Assembly: GCA_966250335.1 (NCBI GenBank)
Contig: CBINGZ010000001.1
Span: forward strand, 62,001 to 126,000
Direction of reading: 5' to 3'
Origin: OLB7 sp966250335
GTDB taxonomy: Bacteria; Bacteroidota; Ignavibacteria; OLB7
Length of the DNA stretch: 64,000 bases
Shown here: piece by piece, positions 23,408 through 34,700 of the stretch
Position numbering within the stretch: the stretch's first letter is position 1
Layout of the letters: each line of letters starts with the position of its first letter
The notes under the pieces: generated by a model
The model's database searches: none
Told to the model about the DNA's origin: nothing
What the model saw: only the letters and a program-made list of their open reading frames with translations
Made by a program: the position numbers and the translations under genes

Positions 23408-26331
23408 TGAGAACCCTCGGCTTCATCCGCTCGCCCCATCGCGGTGCGATCCTCTCTCTCCTTCTTCTCCTCTTCGCGGCGGTCCTCCCCGTCAGGGCCG
23501 GCGGTCCCTTCGCCTCCACCGGAACAACGCCTCACAGGTTCCCGGCAGTGGCATTCCCCCTCGCATATCGATACGATCAGGGGGCGCTGGGGACCTTCAC
23601 GAACAATGTGGCGAAATCGATCGCCGACTACGCCTTCGCGCAGTGGGACAATGTCGGCACGGCGGCCCTCTCCTTCGCCGTTCCGGTCCAGCTCCCGCGC
23701 AACGTGTCGACGGCGACCGATCCCTATATCTCCGGAGCCGGGCAGTTCAGCGACGGGATCAACCCGGTGGTCTTCGACAACGACGGTTCGATCACCGACG
23801 GGCTGATCGGCGTCGGCGCCAAGAATGCCGTCTACGGTTTCTCGACGTCGGTGGCGACCGGAACACAGCTCGACGAAGGGTTCGTGATCATCAACGGCCA
23901 CCTGAGCGGCACGGGATCGCCGGCGGACGAGGATATCTTCAAGGCGGTGATCACGCACGAGGTGGGGCATTTCCTCGGACTGGGACATTCCCTGGTCGCG
24001 ATGCACGGCGACGTCGCCACGATGTACCCGTCGGTGGAGAACAACGCGCAGCAGACGCTCGAGCCGGACGACAGAGCGGCGATCTCGCTTCTCTACCCGA
24101 ACGCCGGATATATCGCAACGGTCGGTTCCATCTCCGGCACGGTGACCTCGCCCGGAGGGGCGCTGTTGAGCGGGGTGAACGTCATCGCCGTCGATTCCCT
24201 CACCGGCAACTCCTACAGCTCGGTGGTCGACTACCACAGCGGGGGCGCCGTCATGTTCGCAAGCCCGCCGACGGCAACGGGAACGTACACGATCTCCGGC
24301 CTCCCCGCCGGAAAATATTGCGTCAGGATAGAACCGATCGATCCCTTCTTCTCCGGAGGGTCCGGCGTGGCAAGCTACAGCACGCCGATCAACACGACGA
24401 TCGCGCGGGAGTGGTACAACGGCGGGGTCGAGTCGGGGGATATGCTGCTGGACAACACGAACGAGATGTCGGGAGTGACGGTGACCGCCGGGCTCACGAC
24501 CGGCAGCATCAACTTCGTCAGCAACGAGTCGTCGACCATCTCGCCGATAGCGTATCATAAATCGATGTATGCAGTCACCTTCACGCTCCCGATCCCCGGC
24601 GTCGACGCCTACGGCACGAAGTTCACGGCCCCTTCCAAGGGATCGCTGCTCGGGATGAAGCTGGAGCTGCTTCCCGGTTCCATCATGCCGAACAACGGGA
24701 ACCTGACGGTCGGGGTCTACACGAACACGGCGGGAGGTCTGGCGGGGGTTCCGGGGAGCCTCCTCGGGTCGGTCACGATTCCGTTCCGTTTCCTTGCGGT
24801 GGGACAGCCGAGCGAGATCTGGCTGCGGGGGATAGGGGGGCCCGTCAACTTCAACAGCGGCGATCATTTCCATATCGTCCTCTCCAGCAACAACGTCGGC
24901 GCGATAGAGTTTGCCGGCGACGACGGCGAGCCGACGCAGAGCCGGAGCTCGTACAGGGTGACGCAGGAGGGATGGAGGAACTACCCGGAGGGAACCGACG
25001 CCGGCTACAACATCATGATGACGGCGGTCTACACCACGGCGGCGGCGGGGAGCCCGCAGCCGGCGGCGACCGTCAATCCGGGCGTCCTCTCCTTCGGTCG
25101 CAGACGGCCCGGCGGCACGGTCGAGAGAACGGTGACCGTCGGCAACCCCGGCACGGCGGCGCTGAACGTTTCGGCGACGACGCTCGGCGGCTCCAACGCC
25201 TCCGAGTTTTCGGTGGTCTCCGGTGGAGGGGCCTTCACGCTGAACCGCGGGGAGACGCGCGACATCGTCGTCAGGTTCGCTCCGGCCGACGCGGCGGGGA
25301 ACAAGAACGCCACCCTCTCCATCGCCAGCAACGCGCCGACGACGCCGACCACCGTTCCCCTCGCGGGGATGGGAGTGCAGGCGCTGGCGACCGAGCAGTT
25401 GACGGAGATCGATTTCGGATCGAGAAGAACCGGCGTCACGGCGGCGATCGACAGCGTGGTGCTCCGGAACACCGGCAACGACACGCTCCATATCAGCACC
25501 ATCTCGCTGGAGGGAGGGGACAGCGCCGCCTATCTCATCTTCGGCAGCAGGGGACCGCTGAATATCGCACCGAATATGAATTACACCGCGCGGCTGCGGT
25601 TCACGCCGGAGGAGCGGAGGAACTACTCAACGACGCTGAGAGTGACGCACGACGATCCCGACGCCGTCAGCATCTTTATGCTGCGGGGGAAGGGGGTCGC
25701 GTCGGTCGTTGCCTCCAAGAGCGACACGCTGGCGTTCGGAGAAGTGGAGGTCGGTTCGTCGGCGACGTCGAGCGATTTCTTCATCGCGAACAACGGCGAC
25801 GCGCCGCTGGTGATCAACAAGATCGAGGTATGGGGAAGCGATGACGAGCGGTTCTCCGTGGAAGCTCCCACATCGTTCCCGATCACGCTGCAGCCGGCCG
25901 GGAAGCTTCCGGTCGACGTACGATTCGCACCGACGGCGGCGGCGGCATATCGTACGTTCCTGCGAATTACGAGCGACGCATCTCCGTCGGTGGCGCTCGT
26001 TACGGTGACGGGCCATGGAGCAGGCGCGACGCTCGGCGTTCCCGTCTCGACTCCGCCGGCTGCCGGCATAACCCTTCTTCCGGTAGTCCCGAGCCCCGCG
26101 CGCGGATGGGCCGAGATCGGCTGGAGGATGCAGGGATATGTGGACTCCCCGATCGAAATCACGGTAACGGATATACAGGGAAGAAGGGTAACGTCGATAT
26201 CGTTCCCCGATGCCTCACCGGGGGAACATCGCACACGGATCAATCTGGACGGGTTTGCGTCGGGAGAATATCATGTGACGCTGAGAAGCAGGGGTGATGT
26301 GATCTCGACGAAGCTCGTGGTGGTGAGATAA
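23407..26331 (+). CDS. Secreted matrixin-like metalloprotease with T9SS sorting domain
   Basis: A 974-residue protein with a signal peptide (ending VRAG). The catalytic domain spans about residues 30-235. It has the zinc motif HEVGHFLGLGH (H184, E185, H188, H194) and a Met-turn in ATMYPSV, which place it among metzincins. Next come a carboxypeptidase-regulatory-like domain (SGTVTSPGGALLSGVNVIAV), a jelly-roll-like region, and about three choice-of-anchor/ASH domains (residues 555-870). The type IX sorting tail has TDIQGRRV, then DGFASGEYHVTLRS at the end. It should be cell-surface or released. No inhibitory propeptide cysteine is evident. Confidence 0.88.
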   Translation: MRTLGFIRSPHRGAILSLLLLLFAAVLPVRAGGPFASTGTTPHRFPAVAFPLAYRYDQGALGTFTNNVAKSIADYAFAQWDNVGTAALSFAVPVQLPRNVSTATDPYISGAGQFSDGINPVVFDNDGSITDGLIGVGAKNAVYGFSTSVATGTQLDEGFVIINGHLSGTGSPADEDIFKAVITHEVGHFLGLGHSLVAMHGDVATMYPSVENNAQQTLEPDDRAAISLLYPNAGYIATVGSISGTVTSPGGALLSGVNVIAVDSLTGNSYSSVVDYHSGGAVMFASPPTATGTYTISGLPAGKYCVRIEPIDPFFSGGSGVASYSTPINTTIAREWYNGGVESGDMLLDNTNEMSGVTVTAGLTTGSINFVSNESSTISPIAYHKSMYAVTFTLPIPGVDAYGTKFTAPSKGSLLGMKLELLPGSIMPNNGNLTVGVYTNTAGGLAGVPGSLLGSVTIPFRFLAVGQPSEIWLRGIGGPVNFNSGDHFHIVLSSNNVGAIEFAGDDGEPTQSRSSYRVTQEGWRNYPEGTDAGYNIMMTAVYTTAAAGSPQPAATVNPGVLSFGRRRPGGTVERTVTVGNPGTAALNVSATTLGGSNASEFSVVSGGGAFTLNRGETRDIVVRFAPADAAGNKNATLSIASNAPTTPTTVPLAGMGVQALATEQLTEIDFGSRRTGVTAAIDSVVLRNTGNDTLHISTISLEGGDSAAYLIFGSRGPLNIAPNMNYTARLRFTPEERRNYSTTLRVTHDDPDAVSIFMLRGKGVASVVASKSDTLAFGEVEVGSSATSSDFFIANNGDAPLVINKIEVWGSDDERFSVEAPTSFPITLQPAGKLPVDVRFAPTAAAAYRTFLRITSDASPSVALVTVTGHGAGATLGVPVSTPPAAGITLLPVVPSPARGWAEIGWRMQGYVDSPIEITVTDIQGRRVTSISFPDASPGEHRTRINLDGFASGEYHVTLRSRGDVISTKLVVVR

Positions 26332-26371
26332 GGGCGGAAGGCCGTGAGGCAATAGCGCCACAGCCATAATA

Positions 26372-26938
26372 GTGAAGGAAGGGGGCGGAATATCGTGGTC
26401 AATCATTCACAGAAAGGCTCTCTACAAACACACGGAGATCACCATCAACCAGATGATCTTCACCGACACCCTCAACGGCGTAGCCGGAGCGCTATCCGCC
26501 ATCATGAGAACGTCGGACGGAGGCGTCACATGGCGTTATGACAGCACCGATTTCCCCAACCTCTACGTCTCAGTATTCATTTCAGGAATTACTGAACACG
26601 GCGGTGTTGCCGCCCAAGCGTATGGCGCCCTGGCTCGCCGTGTAGAGGATATCTCCGATGTCGTCATGCGACGGATCGAGGGGCAACAGCCGGTTGTTTC
26701 GATTCATCCGAACCCGATATCACGTTCAACCCCGCTGCGCATTCGTATTGATGCAGGCAATGACGCGGAGGCTGCCGTATCACTCGATGATATCCTCGGT
26801 CGCCGAGTCGTCACCATGACCGAGCGAAGCGCGGGGAATGCCATATCCTGCGATATATCTCACTTAGCTTCCGGCATCTACTTCGTTCGCGTAACGGTTG
26901 ATGGAGTACCCGTCATCCGATCGCTACGGGTGCTCTAG
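26372..26938 (+). pseudogene. C-terminal remnant of a secreted T9SS protein
   Basis: An open frame of 188 codons, starting only at GTG, without signal peptide. Residues 28-85 resemble the last repeat of a photosystem-assembly-like (Ycf48/BNR) propeller (TSDGGVTWRYDSTD). Residues 105-188 are a type IX sorting tail (HPNPISRSTPLRIRI, LDDILGRRVVTM, then SHLASGIYFVRVTVDG). A normal member would have hundreds of residues before this, so I read it as the surviving 3' end of a deleted gene. The base composition is AT-richer than its neighbours, hinting at a separate history. Confidence 0.6.
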
Positions 26939-26953
26939 AACCCGTAGCGATCG
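26918..26953. terminator. Perfect 14-bp inverted repeat between convergent genes
   Basis: Arms CGATCGCTACGGGT / ACCCGTAGCGATCG are exact complements with an eight-base loop. The stop codon of the remnant gene lies inside the loop, and the minus-strand giant gene ends at 26969. No T-run follows on either side. Confidence 0.55.
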
Positions 26954-26968
26954 AAGATCTCTCTCGCC

Positions 26969-29900
26969 TCATCGCCGTACGTCGATCATCCCGTGCAGCG
27001 TCCGGCTGGGGGTCTCCAGCACATAGAAGTAGATCCCGGCGTTCAATCCCGACAGATCGACCCGCGATACGTATCGGCCGGGAGCAATATCTCCCTCCAC
27101 CATCACGGCGACGCGACGGCCCAGAAGATCGGTGAGGTAGAGACGGGTCGGCCCGGGCTCTATCGTCTCGTATTCGATCTCGGCTTCATCAACGGCCGGG
27201 TTGGGGCGGGCGGGCTTCAGGGCAAGACGTCCCTCGGTGTCGAAAAGGCGGAGCGTGGGGTCGGGGCAGATGCCCTTCAGCCTGAACTCGCCGTCGATCG
27301 TGCTCACCAGCACGGCGGTATCGTTCCAGGCGAAGCGCTCGATCACCAGCGGCGTCGATTCCGCGGCCCCGAGCCCGGCGATGAACCGGAGCTCCGTGAG
27401 CATCCCGACCGTATCGCCGCGTCCGCCGGTGACGGTGATCACCCTCTCCTTTCCTTCAACCCGTCCCATCGGAGTAGGTGCCACCGGCAGCAGAAGCGTC
27501 TTGTCGAAGCGGATCTCCGTCGTGTAGTCGACGGCGCTGCTGACGGCAAGGCTTTTCGATTCGGTGAGGGTCAGCGGGATCGTCACACGCTCGCCGGGCG
27601 CCGCCTCCACAACCCCGAGCGCAACCGTCGAGACGGCGATGCGGGAGAGACCCGCCACAAGCGTGGAGGAGGTCAGGCAGGGATCACCCACGAAGACGAG
27701 CGAGCCCGCGGCCGGAGCGGAATCTGTCGGCTTGTATCGCACCGGGAGAATCATTGTTCCTCCCGCCGCTATCCTCAGCGGGAACCTGTCGCCCGGCACC
27801 GAGAACTCTCGGGCGGAACTGAACACGCCGCTGATCACGATATCGCGTCCCGATTCATTTCTCAGGGTCATGTTCTTCGTGGTCTCCGCCAGACCGAACG
27901 TCTCCAGCAGCAGCGTGTCGGCCCTCAGAACCGGCGCGGCCACACGGGCCCGCACGGCGACGATCTGCGTCGATCCGCAGAGCGAATCGGTCAGATATAT
28001 CGTGTCTCTATATTCCCCTTCGACAAGCGTTCCGTTGAACCTGATCCCGGCTTTTCCCTCCGCGGCGGTATCGATCCCCCAGCGCTCCCCCTCCAGGGCG
28101 AAGTGAGAGGTGGTGGAGGAAGTCCCCGCGACGATCGCCAGCGGGAGCGTCCCAAGGTTCTCCATGACGACCCCGGTATCGCGCGACTCACCGGGGCAGA
28201 TCTCACCCAGATCGACATACGACGTGTTCACCCCGAACGCCACACGTTCACCCCGCGCGCGCAGCTCGATCGCATGTGTTCCGTTCGGAAGAACATTGCC
28301 GTTGATGATCAATCTCGCTCTCCGTTCCCCTGCCTCCCCCGGAGCGAACCGGAACGGCACCACGATGCTGTCGCCCGGCGCTATCTGGGTCTGAACCGAA
28401 GGAACAGAGAAATCGTCGGCGGCAGGTCCTTCCACATCGATCGACGATATGACGAGCGGCGCGTTCCCCACACTTCGGATCACGATCGAATCGTCGGCCC
28501 CCCCGGCGCACGGATTCATCGCAAGGGTCACCACATCGGCCGCGTCGATCGCCGCGTTCTTCACGCCGGGTTGAATCCCCTCGCCGAAGAGACGTGCCAC
28601 GACCGGCGAGCCCGGGCCGTCGTAGTGGAAGGCGATCCCGCCGCTTGTGCGTCCCAGCATCGTCGGCGAGAAGTTGAGCGTCATCGTCCTTCCCTCGCTC
28701 GGCTGCAGCAGGAACCCGCCCCCTCCCTCGATGACGCCGAACTGCGTCAGGTCGGGACCGGACTGGGGTGTTTCCGCAATGGAGAGGGGAGTCGTGCCGG
28801 TGTTGACGACGAGGAGTTGCACCACCGTATCTCTGGTATCCCCCACCTCCACCACGCCGAAATCGACCATCGAGGAGGAGATCTTCAGCAGCGGATCGAC
28901 CCCGCTCCCCGAGAGGTATGCCCGCAGCGCCCCCGACCCGGTCTCGATATCGATCGACGCCGCTCTGGGACCGACGGAGAGGGGACTGAAACGGATCTCG
29001 ACGTCGTGTGAGGCGCCCGGCTCCAGCATGAAGGGAGGTTCGCCCGAGATAATCGAGAAATCGCCGGTGGCCCCTTTGAACGTGAACTTCTCCACGCGCA
29101 CCGCCAGAGTGCCGTCGTTCTTAACATATCCTGTAACGACAGAATCTTTCGTTCGACCGATCACCACGGTCCCGAAGTCGACGTTCATCGCAACGAGCTT
29201 CGGAGCGACGATGGCGAAGAGCGAATCGGAGATATCGGTCTGGATCGGACGTTCGTTCAGATCCCACACCCTGACCGTTCCATCCTCGCCGGCGCTCACC
29301 GCCCGATCCCCGGCCAGGTTGTAGTACGCCGCGGTCGTCTTCTGGGTGTGCCCGGAAAGGGTACGCATGACGGTTCCGGTGTACGTTTCCAGAACGTAGA
29401 GGTCGTTCTCTCCGGCCACAAGGATCGAGAGGCCGTCGGGACTGAACCGGGCCGTGCGCGGCGTTCCCCTCGGCGCCGACCAGACCAGGGCTCCCGTCGT
29501 CGCATCCCAGAGATAGACGGCGCTTCGATCGGCCGTCACGATGCGCGTTCCGGTCACATCGAAATCGACCGAGGTGACCGGTCCCTGATGCGGACCGAGG
29601 GTGCGGATCAGGGCCTCCGTCGAGACGTTCCAGAAGTAGGCGAGACTGTCGTCGGCCCCCGCGCCCAGCACCGCGTCGTTGAGGTCGATCGCAACCGACC
29701 GCACGGTCTGCCGGATCGGGAACGCCTTCACCAGACCGCCCCTGTCCCAGATCTTGACGGCCGTATCGCGCCCGGCCGTCACGACCAGGCTTCCCGTGGT
29801 GTTGTAGCAGGCGGCGAAAAGGGGACCGACATGTCCGGGGATCGCCATGTTGAGCGAACCGTCGGCGACGTTCCAGAGACGGGCAGTCAGATCGGCTCCC

Positions 29901-31615
29901 GCCGTCAGGATCTCATCCGTTCCCGGATGAAACTGCGCCACCATCCCGCTCGGGTGTCCGGAGATCGTGTTGATGAGGTCGCCGGTGGCGGCATCGAAGA
30001 TCCTGATGGTGCCGTCGTACTCGATCGTCCCCACCATGCTCGCATCGCGATTGAACGTCGCATCGAGCACCGCCGCAGTATGTCCGGTCAAGGTCACGAC
30101 GGGGGTCTCCGGGCGCCGCTCGGTAACACGCACCAGACAGCGTTCGCTCGGCGTGTTCGGCACGCGCCACGGACGACTCAATCCGGTCGCCCTGTCGCTG
30201 ATCGTCGTCCAGGTATCCCCGGCGTCCGTGCTGAATTCGAGCCTGGCAGGAGAGGTGGGGAGGATTCCGGTCCAGGTGATCACCGTATCGGAGCCGGCCA
30301 CGAATCGCTCCCCCCCGTTCGGATGAAGAAGCCGTAACGTCGATTTCCCGACCACGTTCCGGTGGAACCCTCCCGTGGCGTGCAGCTCCGCCGGCTTACA
30401 GTCGCTGCTGTAGAAGAGGATCCTGCCGTATGCCTGCGTGGAGTCGACGGCCGTGAAGGTCACGGGAATGACGACGGTCCTGCCGGGAGGAATCTTGAGT
30501 TGTCCTCCGGGATAGTTCACCGTGAAGTTGGGATTATCGCTGACGATGCTGTCGACCGTCACCGTGTCGTCGGAGGCGATGATTCTGACGTCGAACGTCC
30601 GCGAGCTTCCGGGACGTATGGCGCCGAACTGGAGCGTCGTCGGACTGATCAGCATCGAGCTGCGGGTCACCGGAGCCACGTAGAACTCCTTGGTCTGTGC
30701 CCACAACATCGGAATATCCATCGTCACGTTTCGGCCGGCATCGCAGCTGGGAGCGCTCTGCCATTCTATCTCGCACGGCTCGATTCCCTGCGCCTGATAG
30801 AGAATAGTACGATATATCGCTGCCGCTTCCTCCTGTGTCCTGATGCTGTAGGCCGCCCCTCCGGTCTTCTCGCTGATCTGCTTGAGGATCTGGGGAACTC
30901 CCATTTCGAGCACGATACAGTAGATCGTGACGTTGCTTCTCTGCGCCTCCTGGATGATGACGTCCGGCCGGCCGTGCCATATCCCGTCGGTCAGGAAGAC
31001 GACGATCCGTTTGTACTGGCCGCGACGCACGACCCGTATCCCTCCCCCCGGATCGCCGAGGAATCCGGCGCTGTAATCGGTTCCTCCATCCGGAGTCAGA
31101 TTGCGGATCGCGGCGCTGAGCCTGTCCTTGTCATTGGTGAGATCGGCGTTGATATAGCTGTCGTCGTCGAAGCTGGTGACGGCGCACTCGAAGGGGCTGG
31201 GGATCGCATCCACCCATGCCTGGGCGGCCACCTTGGCGACCTCCATGCGTGAGATACCGTTGTATCCGGAGGCAACCATCGAGGCGGAGACGTCGATCGC
31301 CAGGACGGAGGAGAGGGTATCGGGCGGCTTCGGCGGCGGACAGCCCACACGGGTGACGGTCCGGGGAATCCCGTTCTCCTTGATGAGGATATCCTGGGGA
31401 TTCAGCCCGGTAAAGATCTTCCCCGCCATGTCGAAGGCATAGAAATGCCCTTTGAGGAGGGGGAAATCCTCGACGGATATATCCATGAACCGACAGCTTC
31501 CCTGTCCGTGAACGGAATGGGCAGCCGGAAACATGCTGAGGACAATGCCGAGCAGGCCGGCCGCGATCAGTCGGAAAAGGGGGGAAACCGTGTCATGCAG
31601 TACGGGTGACGACAT
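26969..31615 (-). CDS. Giant secreted vWA-WD40-ASH protein with T9SS sorting domain
   Basis: A 1548-residue protein with a signal peptide (about residues 1-37). The von Willebrand A domain (about 100-290) has an intact metal site: DVSAS, T in GGTDYS, and D in FLTDG. An ASH domain (about 325-400) and an Ig-like domain beginning HPNGGERF (about 440-495) follow. A WD40 propeller of about seven blades (505-790) has WD/GH repeats such as GTVRVWDLN. About five ASH domains (800-1330) and a cohesin-like domain follow. The type IX tail (about the last 80 residues) has LTDLLGRRVAVMVEG and LNAGIYFYVLE. It probably acts as a cell-surface adhesin or scaffold. The next gene upstream is a paralogue. Confidence 0.85.
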   Translation of the reverse strand: MSSPVLHDTVSPLFRLIAAGLLGIVLSMFPAAHSVHGQGSCRFMDISVEDFPLLKGHFYAFDMAGKIFTGLNPQDILIKENGIPRTVTRVGCPPPKPPDTLSSVLAIDVSASMVASGYNGISRMEVAKVAAQAWVDAIPSPFECAVTSFDDDSYINADLTNDKDRLSAAIRNLTPDGGTDYSAGFLGDPGGGIRVVRRGQYKRIVVFLTDGIWHGRPDVIIQEAQRSNVTIYCIVLEMGVPQILKQISEKTGGAAYSIRTQEEAAAIYRTILYQAQGIEPCEIEWQSAPSCDAGRNVTMDIPMLWAQTKEFYVAPVTRSSMLISPTTLQFGAIRPGSSRTFDVRIIASDDTVTVDSIVSDNPNFTVNYPGGQLKIPPGRTVVIPVTFTAVDSTQAYGRILFYSSDCKPAELHATGGFHRNVVGKSTLRLLHPNGGERFVAGSDTVITWTGILPTSPARLEFSTDAGDTWTTISDRATGLSRPWRVPNTPSERCLVRVTERRPETPVVTLTGHTAAVLDATFNRDASMVGTIEYDGTIRIFDAATGDLINTISGHPSGMVAQFHPGTDEILTAGADLTARLWNVADGSLNMAIPGHVGPLFAACYNTTGSLVVTAGRDTAVKIWDRGGLVKAFPIRQTVRSVAIDLNDAVLGAGADDSLAYFWNVSTEALIRTLGPHQGPVTSVDFDVTGTRIVTADRSAVYLWDATTGALVWSAPRGTPRTARFSPDGLSILVAGENDLYVLETYTGTVMRTLSGHTQKTTAAYYNLAGDRAVSAGEDGTVRVWDLNERPIQTDISDSLFAIVAPKLVAMNVDFGTVVIGRTKDSVVTGYVKNDGTLAVRVEKFTFKGATGDFSIISGEPPFMLEPGASHDVEIRFSPLSVGPRAASIDIETGSGALRAYLSGSGVDPLLKISSSMVDFGVVEVGDTRDTVVQLLVVNTGTTPLSIAETPQSGPDLTQFGVIEGGGGFLLQPSEGRTMTLNFSPTMLGRTSGGIAFHYDGPGSPVVARLFGEGIQPGVKNAAIDAADVVTLAMNPCAGGADDSIVIRSVGNAPLVISSIDVEGPAADDFSVPSVQTQIAPGDSIVVPFRFAPGEAGERRARLIINGNVLPNGTHAIELRARGERVAFGVNTSYVDLGEICPGESRDTGVVMENLGTLPLAIVAGTSSTTSHFALEGERWGIDTAAEGKAGIRFNGTLVEGEYRDTIYLTDSLCGSTQIVAVRARVAAPVLRADTLLLETFGLAETTKNMTLRNESGRDIVISGVFSSAREFSVPGDRFPLRIAAGGTMILPVRYKPTDSAPAAGSLVFVGDPCLTSSTLVAGLSRIAVSTVALGVVEAAPGERVTIPLTLTESKSLAVSSAVDYTTEIRFDKTLLLPVAPTPMGRVEGKERVITVTGGRGDTVGMLTELRFIAGLGAAESTPLVIERFAWNDTAVLVSTIDGEFRLKGICPDPTLRLFDTEGRLALKPARPNPAVDEAEIEYETIEPGPTRLYLTDLLGRRVAVMVEGDIAPGRYVSRVDLSGLNAGIYFYVLETPSRTLHGMIDVRR

Positions 31616-31776
31616 ACGGTTTGAGGACTGAAGTTAGAGAGAACGGAACGATCGGACCGGCACGGAGAGGAGGAGGGAGAAGACCGGTCGATCGTCGGGG
31701 AAAGTACATAGGCACAATGAGAAATCATAGCATCTATTCTCTTCCCTTCAAGGAGCGGAACCGGTTCCCCGGAGCC

Positions 31777-34700
31777 TTACCGCTCCACCTGAATCCGCCC
31801 GGTCATCCGCTGTGTCGGGGTCTCCAGCACGCAGAGATAGACGCCGGAGGAGAGCCCCGTCAGGTCGAGACGGGCGACATAGGAACCGGGGACCATTTCG
31901 GCGTCGGCAAGAGTGACGACGCGGCGTCCCGCCAGATCGGTGACGTAGAGCCGGGTCCTTCCCGGTTCGATGATCTCGTACGGGATCTCGGCCCCGTCGG
32001 CGGCCGGGTTGGGCCGTGCCGGCTTCAGCGCGGAGAAGCCGTTGCTCAGGAAGAGGCGCGGGGTCGTTTCGCGACAGATCTCCAGCAGCCGCAGCTCGCC
32101 GTCGATCGTCCCGGTCGGACCGCCGCATCCCCGCCAGGCGAAGTTCTCGATCGTGATCGGCGTCGATTCGGCGGCGCCAAGACCGACGATGCATCGCAAC
32201 ATGATCAACGTATCTCCTTCGGAGGATTTTGACCCGTTGATCGCCAGCACACGTTCATCCCCTTCCAGATAGATCGCACCGTTCCATTCCAGCGGGGTCA
32301 TGAGCGTGCCGTCGAAACGTATCTGCGCGGCGAACTCTCCGGCGCCGACATCGGAGCCTCCGCTCCTGAAGATTCTGAGCGGAAGTTCGACCGTGTCGCC
32401 CGGCGCCGCCTCGATCGTCGAGGGGAACGCCACGGCAAGAGGGTCGACCCCGGAACCGCAGATCCCGCGACCGAAGAGTTCGAGCAGGGCAAGACGCTCT
32501 CCGGTCGGAGAGAAGAAGCCGATCCTTCCGCTCGTTCCACCGAGCGCGGCGGGGCTGAACCGGAGATGAAGATCGCGTCCCTCTCCCGGCCCGAGCGTAA
32601 ACGCTCCGCCGCCGGCAACGATCGAGAACTGCGCGTCGTCCGGACCGATCAGGCGGAGATCGGCGATCTCGACCGGGGAGGCTCCGGGGTTCATCACCCC
32701 CTGAACCATGATCGAATCGGCGAAGCTCCCCACGCGGACCGACCCGAAATCGAGCAGATCCCCGACGAGCCGGAGCGCCCCCTCGACCCCGATCCCGCGC
32801 AACGCCGAACGGATCGTGTCCCCCCCGGCGACGATCTCCATCGTCCCTGTTCTGGGAAGCGCGGCTCCGGGCCTGAAACGGATCTCCACCGTCGCGCATC
32901 CCCCCGGCGGCACCACCGCCGGAACGGGACCGGAGACCAGATCGAAGTCGGCGGCATCGGGGCCGGTGAAGAAGACCTCGCGGACCGTCGCCGGCACGCC
33001 CCCCGTGTTGCAGAGGAGAGCCTTCACAACCGAATCCCGTTCGGCGCCGACCGTCACCGCGCCGAAGTCGACGTCGGAGCCGCGGAGCGAGGTTGCTTCG
33101 ATCGCCCAGAGGTCGTCGGAGAGATCGTGCTGCAGCGGAGAGAGATCGAGGATCACGGCCGACGAGCCGAGCCCCACAAAGATCGTGTCGCCGTCGGCCG
33201 ACACCCGTACCGATCGGACGAAGCCGGGGAGTGTAAACGTGCGGAGAAGCGCCCCGCTCGAGGCGTCCCAGACCCGCACCGTGCTGTCGTTCCCTCCGGT
33301 GACGATCGTCCCTCCGTCGGGGCTGAACTCCGCAACCAGCACGATCCCGTCGTGTCCGCTCAGGGTCATCAGTTCGGCGCCGGTGAACGCATCCCACACT
33401 TTCGCCGTTCTGTCTCCGCTTGCCGTCACGATCCGCGTGCCGCCGGCCCCGTAGGCCGCATGGAAGACGGGACCGTTGTGTCCGGTCAGAGAGAGGAGCA
33501 TGGTTCCCGTGGCGATATCCCAGACCGTGGCCTGCTGTGCGAACGGCTCGGCGACGACGACCCGGTTGCCGTCCGGGGCGTACCTGACGCTTGCGTATCC
33601 GGCGGGACCGAACGAGGTCTTCAGCTCACCGGTCAGCGGGTCCCAGATCCCGACGTTCATATCGCGGGAGACCGTAGCCACGCGCGTGCCGTCGGGGCTG
33701 AAATCGGCATGGGAGACGGCGTCGACATGGCCGACGAGCCTGGCAATGATCGATCCCGACGCGATATTCCAGACATGCGCCTCGTTGTCGCCGCCGACCG
33801 TGACGACCATCGAGCCGTCCGGGCTGAAATATCCCCCCGCGACAAAACGGGCATGGCTGACGAGCGTATGGAGCCCCGCCCCGCCCGGGCTCTCCCAGAT
33901 CCGCGCGGCATCCTCCGAGGCGCTCACCACATATCGGCCGTCGGGACTGAACCCGACGCCGTTCGTTCTGCCGGGGAACGGCCCGATCTCGGTCCGCGTC
34001 TCCTTTGGGGAGGCCTGCCGGACACGCGCAAGGCAGCGCTCGCTCGGCGTCGCCGGAACATGCCAGAGATAGCGGAGCCCGACGGCCGCATCCGATATGT
34101 TCTTCCAGCTCTGCCCCGCGTCGATGCTGTACTCCAGCCGCACCTCTTCGGTCGGAAGAACGCCTCTCCATTCGATCTCCGTATCGGTCCCCGCCGTGAA
34201 CCGCTCGCCGCCGTTCGGCTTCACGATCGTGAGCGACGGAACCGAGGGACGTCTGCCCGGATAGCCGCCGGAAAGAAGCGGCGCCGGGAGCGTGCAGGCG
34301 TCGGCAGTGATCGCCAGCGAGGCAAGAGCGACGGAACTGTCGGTCGGCGTGAACCGGATCTTCACCTCATGCCGCTCACCGGGAGCGAGCGTGAACTCCC
34401 GGGGCGCTCCCCCCGCCGTGATCGTGAACCGGGGGTCGTTCGGGACAATCGATCGCACTGTGATCATTCTGTTCGGAGCCGTCAGCGTGATCGTTCTCTC
34501 GCTCGACGATCCCGGCTCCACCGCTCCGAACGCCAGGGAGACCGGATCGACCGCGAGCCTCGGCAGCGCCGCGTCCGGCAGCAGATAGGCCACGGTCGAG
34601 GTCAACGACAGGATGGGGAAGGAGATCGTCACGCAGCGCTCGCGAACACAGGAGGTATCCCCCCGCCACGATAGAACGCAGGGGGTCCCCCCCTGGACGA

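Noticed and set aside
32566..34674. 702-residue plus-strand frame opposite the second giant protein
   Set aside because: It is an Arg-rich antisense shadow; the minus strand has clear WD40 and ASH domains.
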